Source: Parundibacterium terreum (GTDB lineage: Bacteria; Pseudomonadota; Gammaproteobacteria; Burkholderiales; Burkholderiaceae_D). From it: a stretch of 64,000 bases of DNA. The position numbers were made by a program, and so were the translations under genes. The stretch is taken from the NCBI RefSeq assembly GCF_014636315.1, contig NZ_BMED01000003.1:124001-188000 (forward strand), in the 5' to 3' direction. Positions 63,810-64,000 of the stretch are shown here, piece by piece (within the stretch, counting starts at the first letter, position 1; every line of letters starts with the position of its first letter). A model generated the notes under the pieces. It was not told the DNA's origin, ran no database searches, and saw nothing but the letters and a program-made list of their open reading frames with translations.

Positions 63810-64000
63810 GTTTTGGCGATACGAGATGCTGCTGCTCAGTGCTGCTTGGTGCTACTGTGCATGATTGCTGGCTTCCCCTACGAAACAGCAGCTTTGATCA
63901 TTTTTAATGATTATTAGAGTAAATCCACCGTTTCCCAAAACGTAACCGATCAACAAGCGAGTACCGTAGTATACTTATTCCGTAAAGCAATTTTGCTGAA

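Noticed and set aside
1-64000. CRISPR arrays, tRNA, rRNA, prophage
   Set aside because: No regularly spaced repeats, no tRNA cloverleaf or rRNA stretches and no phage structural genes were recognised.

Overview
The window (about 55% GC by eye, dense genes, short operons) looks like a chromosomal segment of a betaproteobacterium, most likely Burkholderiales, family Oxalobacteraceae (Herminiimonas / Collimonas / Undibacterium type). The call rests on the conserved run ubiE - Tim44-like - ubiJ - ubiB and on fmdB - DUF502 - aspS - nudB - EEP - clsB, which is typical of that order; the genus is inference. No rRNA, tRNA or CRISPR array was seen.

Layout. 1-7040: end of a large Fe-S/flavin oxidoreductase, HIT and DUF971 proteins, and a ubiquinone cluster (ubiE, Tim44-like protein, ubiJ, ubiB), then a small methyltransferase. 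7212-15318: Na+/solute symporter, fmdB, DUF502, aspS, nudB, endonuclease/phosphatase, clsB and a DUF429 protein. 15319-15654: a hairpin-rich dispersed-repeat type spacer. 15655-19098: TetR regulator overlapping an acetoacetate-CoA ligase gene, and Hsp15. 19335-27644: TetR regulator plus a full beta-oxidation set (acyl-CoA dehydrogenase, FadN-like HAD/ECH fusion, thiolase, alpha/beta hydrolase, enoyl-CoA hydratase).

27645-36590 is the most notable accessory block: after a gene-poor AT-rich gap holding a transposase fossil come a CphZ-like zinc deacylase/dipeptide hydrolase, a YfcC/ArcD-type permease, an RpiR regulator, a TonB-dependent receptor and a cyanophycinase with a signal peptide. Together they read as a system for using cyanophycin (Asp/Arg polymer) from outside the cell: polymer cut outside the cytoplasm, beta-Asp-Arg taken in, and split to Asp and Arg inside.

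37227-45634: two LysR regulators, pirin, DoxX, and an uncharacterised redox cluster (quinone oxidoreductase, F420-reductase-like protein, SnoaL, SDR, SDR, SnoaL) that looks like stress or quinone/electrophile handling. 45703-53044: an unrecognised 539-aa protein, a TonB receptor followed by a tiny exported twin-CX3C protein, a TPR protein, a DUF6065-like protein and a polysaccharide deacetylase. 53239-64000: KfrA-like protein, a 16-TPR glycosyltransferase-like protein, DUF1345, patatin plus acetoacetate decarboxylase, PiuC with a Fur-type catecholate siderophore receptor, and an orphan periplasmic binding protein.
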